Position numbers and translations under genes: made by a program. Below the pieces are notes generated by a model that searched no databases, was not told the origin of the DNA, and worked only from the letters and a program-made list of their open reading frames with translations. A stretch of 64,000 nt of DNA, from positions 66,923 through 130,922 of the forward strand of contig JAAUTY010000004.1 in NCBI GenBank assembly GCA_012031265.1, in the 5' to 3' direction. Positions 61,551 through 64,000 of this stretch are shown here, piece after piece. This DNA comes from Spirulinaceae cyanobacterium SM2_1_0. Lineage in GTDB: Bacteria > Cyanobacteriota > Cyanobacteriia > Cyanobacteriales > Spirulinaceae. Each line of letters opens with the position of its first letter. Position 1 is the first letter of the stretch.

Positions 61551-63524
61551 ATGGAATATTTCCTTAAAACTTCGCTTACTGGAAAAATCAATAATCTCCC
61601 TCAGTTCAAAGGAGAAGCACTACTACCTGTATTTGAGGCAGTAGTTAACTCAATCCAGGCGATCGAAGAGCGAGGTAATCTGAGAGATGGAAAGATAGTA
61701 GTCAAAGTAGAACGGGATGGCCAAGGTTGCCTTCCAGGTACAGGGCGAGATACGCAGAAAATCATTGGTTTCGAAATCATTGATGATGGTGTGGGCTTTG
61801 ATGAAGTCAATTTTGAGTCTTTCCTCACATCTGATACAACGCATAAGTTGGTCAAGGGTTGTAAAGGGATCGGAAGATTTTTCTGGCTTAAAGCGTTTAG
61901 TTCTGTAGAGGTTGATAGTATTTATACTTCTGGAATCTCAAAAAGAAGACGATCTTTTAGGTTCAATAAAAAGGAAGGGATTGCTGATCCCAAAGATTTT
62001 GAGACTACAGATGATGCAAAATCTTTAACTTCTGTGAAATTAGTTGGGTTTCAGGAAGAGTATCGGAAGCAGCAGAGTGCATACAAAACTACAAAGAAAA
62101 TTGCTCAGAGAATTTTAGAGCATTGCCTTTCTTATTTTATATCCAATAGTGCCCCTTTGATTTTTGTTGAAGATGAAACTGAAGGTGAAAAAATCTCGCT
62201 GAACGAATTATTTGAGAATGAGATTTTGGAAAATGTTTCTGTGGACGAGTTCAAAATCTCTGAACATAAGTTTCAGATTCACCACATTAAGCTCTACTCA
62301 ACTTATAACAAGATGCATAATCTTGTCTTTTGTGGTAGAAGCAGAGAAGTGAAGTCCTTTAATATTTCTAATTTACTGGGGACTTCAACTCAATTTGACG
62401 AAAGCAGCAACAAATTTATATATTCTGCCTATTTATCTAGTAGTTATCTAGATGAAAATGTTAGTCAAAGCCGAATAGATTTTGAGATACCTGAAACGTT
62501 GGATTTACTTACTCAGGATAGCTTTCCGATTTCCCTCGACGATCTGAAGTCCGAAGCTATCAAAAGATCGAAAATCTTTTTGAAGGATTACATAGAATCT
62601 ATTCTTGATAGAAAGAAGGAACTTGTTGAGGCTTACGTTGAAAAGGAAAATCCAACACTAAGATCAGTAATTCACTACTGTCCTGAGATATACGACGAAA
62701 TCGATCCGAATGCGTCTGTTGACCGAATCAACGAAGTTCTTTATAAATATAAAGGTCAAGCTGAGCTTGATCTAAGGAGAAATAGCAGAGAACTCCTTAA
62801 GACTCAGGCAAGTAGTGTTGACGAAATCAAGGAAGATTACGAGCAAATTAGCGAAAAACTTGGCAGTTTTCAGAAAGATCAATTAGCTGCCTATATTATC
62901 TCTAGAAAAATGATCATTGATCTCCTTGAGAAAAAGCTAGAGATCAACAAGGTTAACGGTAGGTATCATAACGAGGATATTATCCACGACATCATCTTTC
63001 CACGCAAAGCAACGACGCATAAACTGGGCTTTGAGGATCACAATATGTGGTTGATAGATGAGAGATTGACTTTTCATTCTTTTGCTACTTCTGATAACCG
63101 TCTGTGTGACACTACTGATTCAGATAGCAAGGAACGTCCTGACATAGTAGTTTTTGCAGAAGTTGATGATGACAAAGTGGCTAGAGCAGTTTCGATTATA
63201 GAACTGAAGAAGCCGCAGAAGACTCAATTTAACGAAGATCCTACTAGGCAAGTCTATAGGTATGTGCGTAGAGTTTCTGGTAGCACAGTAAAGACGGTAA
63301 CTGGGCGAAAATTGTCAGTTAGCGACTCGACCAGATTTTACTGCTATGTGATATGTGACTTGACAGAACCTGTGGTTGAATATGCAGAAAATAACAATTA
63401 TGCAAAAATGAAGGGCGAGCTAGGTTACTACTCTTACAGTACGCGCTTACAAGCCCATACCGAGATCATTGATTTTGATAAGATTGTTGTAGATGTTAGA
63501 AAAAGACACAAGGCTTTTTTTTGA
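61551..63524 (+). CDS. GHKL ATPase with C-terminal PD-(D/E)XK-like motif
   Basis: A 657-residue protein. The N-terminus is an Hsp90/MutL/MORC-like ATPase: Glu29 and Asn33 in PVFEAVVNSIQAI (N box), DDGVGF at 78-83 (G1) and GCKGIGR at 103-109 (G2 with lid Gly residues). Residues about 330-500 are helical and charged, probably coiled coil (LEKKLEINKVNGRYHNEDI). Near the C-terminus, RPDIVVFAEV (Asp531) and VSIIELKKPQ (Glu551-Leu-Lys553) give a PD-(D/E)XK pattern. Such ATPase-nuclease fusions occur in phage-defence contexts. The gene is AT-rich and lacks GCGATCGC, so it is probably foreign; only ispG and an XisH gene flank it. Confidence 0.78.
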   Translation: MEYFLKTSLTGKINNLPQFKGEALLPVFEAVVNSIQAIEERGNLRDGKIVVKVERDGQGCLPGTGRDTQKIIGFEIIDDGVGFDEVNFESFLTSDTTHKLVKGCKGIGRFFWLKAFSSVEVDSIYTSGISKRRRSFRFNKKEGIADPKDFETTDDAKSLTSVKLVGFQEEYRKQQSAYKTTKKIAQRILEHCLSYFISNSAPLIFVEDETEGEKISLNELFENEILENVSVDEFKISEHKFQIHHIKLYSTYNKMHNLVFCGRSREVKSFNISNLLGTSTQFDESSNKFIYSAYLSSSYLDENVSQSRIDFEIPETLDLLTQDSFPISLDDLKSEAIKRSKIFLKDYIESILDRKKELVEAYVEKENPTLRSVIHYCPEIYDEIDPNASVDRINEVLYKYKGQAELDLRRNSRELLKTQASSVDEIKEDYEQISEKLGSFQKDQLAAYIISRKMIIDLLEKKLEINKVNGRYHNEDIIHDIIFPRKATTHKLGFEDHNMWLIDERLTFHSFATSDNRLCDTTDSDSKERPDIVVFAEVDDDKVARAVSIIELKKPQKTQFNEDPTRQVYRYVRRVSGSTVKTVTGRKLSVSDSTRFYCYVICDLTEPVVEYAENNNYAKMKGELGYYSYSTRLQAHTEIIDFDKIVVDVRKRHKAFF

Positions 63525-63672
63525 GAAACTTGGCATCTAGCTTTGTGTTCTCTAAATTTACGCAATAAATCTTGCTAGTTCCACAACCGAGTTTGATTTA
63601 TGTGAAAGAAAAAAGGAAGTGGAACTAAACTAGGAGTCTAAAGTTGATGTAACTTTTCACTCAAGGAAGTTC

Positions 63673-64000
63673 ATGTCCAGAAAAAATACTTTCCATGACA
63701 TCGTACGGCGATCGCTTGAGAAAGACGGCTGGACAATCACTCACGATCCGCTGCAACTGCGCTACGAACTCGGTAATCTCTACGTTGACCTGGGAGCCGA
63801 GAAAATTCTGACGGCTGAACGCGAAGGACAAAAAATTGCCGTCGAAGTCAAAAGCTTTCTCCAAAACTCCGCCGTTTCCGAATTCCACTCCGCACTCGGT
63901 CAATTCATCAGCTATCGCACCCTGCTAGACGAACAATATCCAGACTACGTACTCTACCTCGCTGTCCCACGCGATATTTACACGTCATTCTTTGCTTCTC
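63673..64000 (+). CDS. xisH: XisH family protein, cut by the window end
   Basis: From the ATG at 63673 the frame stays open to the last base: MSRKNTFHDIVRRSLEKDGW, then VDLGAEKILTAEREGQKIAV, EVKSFLQNSAVSEFHSALGQ and YVLYLAVPRDIY. This is a second XisH, clearly different from the one at 51879 but with the same Asp...Glu-x-Lys core. About 109 codons are visible; some 25-30 more are expected beyond the window, then probably xisI. It follows the GHKL-nuclease gene by 148 bp and, unlike that gene, contains a GCGATCGC octamer. Confidence 0.88.
   Translation, partial: MSRKNTFHDIVRRSLEKDGWTITHDPLQLRYELGNLYVDLGAEKILTAEREGQKIAVEVKSFLQNSAVSEFHSALGQFISYRTLLDEQYPDYVLYLAVPRDIYTSFFAS

Overview
The window is cyanobacterial. 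The octamer GCGATCGC (HIP1) recurs throughout the GC-rich host DNA. The gene content includes nblA, a helical carotenoid protein, ycf51, a DUF3611 protein, the tocopherol/plastoquinone-type methyltransferase, an NDH-1 CO2-uptake operon (ndhF-ndhD-cup), ferredoxin-type ispG and the rbp-rpsU pair. I cannot name the genus. I saw no rRNA, tRNA or CRISPR array.

Layout. 0-10 kb: a DUF1822 protein, an RNase D-like exonuclease, EgtD, two MpsC (DUF2294) paralogues of which one is interrupted by an in-frame TGA, a stand-alone helical carotenoid protein, a nearly perfect tandem duplication of a Uma2 nuclease gene, a WG-repeat protein and a ribosomal S1-type protein. 10-24 kb: dienelactone hydrolase, a GntR regulator, a TetR regulator fused to a degenerate tyrosine-recombinase-like domain with two operators in front of a fatty-acid desaturase, an IS remnant, an orphan TpsB porin, a mercuric-reductase-like flavoprotein, DsbA, PadR, serS and a third Uma2. 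24-27 kb: a short inverted-repeat element, a RecB/Cas4-like nuclease and an AT-rich two-gene unit, J-domain protein plus HNH protein, which lacks HIP1 sites. 27-43 kb: mostly housekeeping genes (rimB-rimK, pyrF-pyrE, ycf51, mmsA, ddl, rbp-rpsU, yifB, patatin, RRM protein). 43-49 kb: nblA, an M48-type protease gene broken in three frames, alpha-amylase and an aldose epimerase.

49-53.5 kb is the most interesting block. It is a four-gene cassette: an LRR-Roc-COR GTPase (ROCO), XisH, XisI and a small helical protein. The ROCO C-terminus and the small protein's N-terminus carry the same short Gly-Asp-Asn/Gly-Asp-Lys motif. The cassette lies between two direct copies of the 3' end of the epimerase gene and two copies of a 113-bp MITE-like element. 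53.5-64 kb: MPBQ/MSBQ methyltransferase, the CO2-uptake operon, ispG, then a second AT-rich insert with a GHKL ATPase carrying a C-terminal PD-(D/E)XK-like motif, and a second XisH gene cut by the window end.

Taken together, ordinary cyanobacterial core genes are interrupted by at least three accessory inserts with nuclease or signalling content (J/HNH, ROCO/XisHI, GHKL/XisH). These are candidates for uncharacterised conflict or signalling systems; that reading is inference from domains and context.
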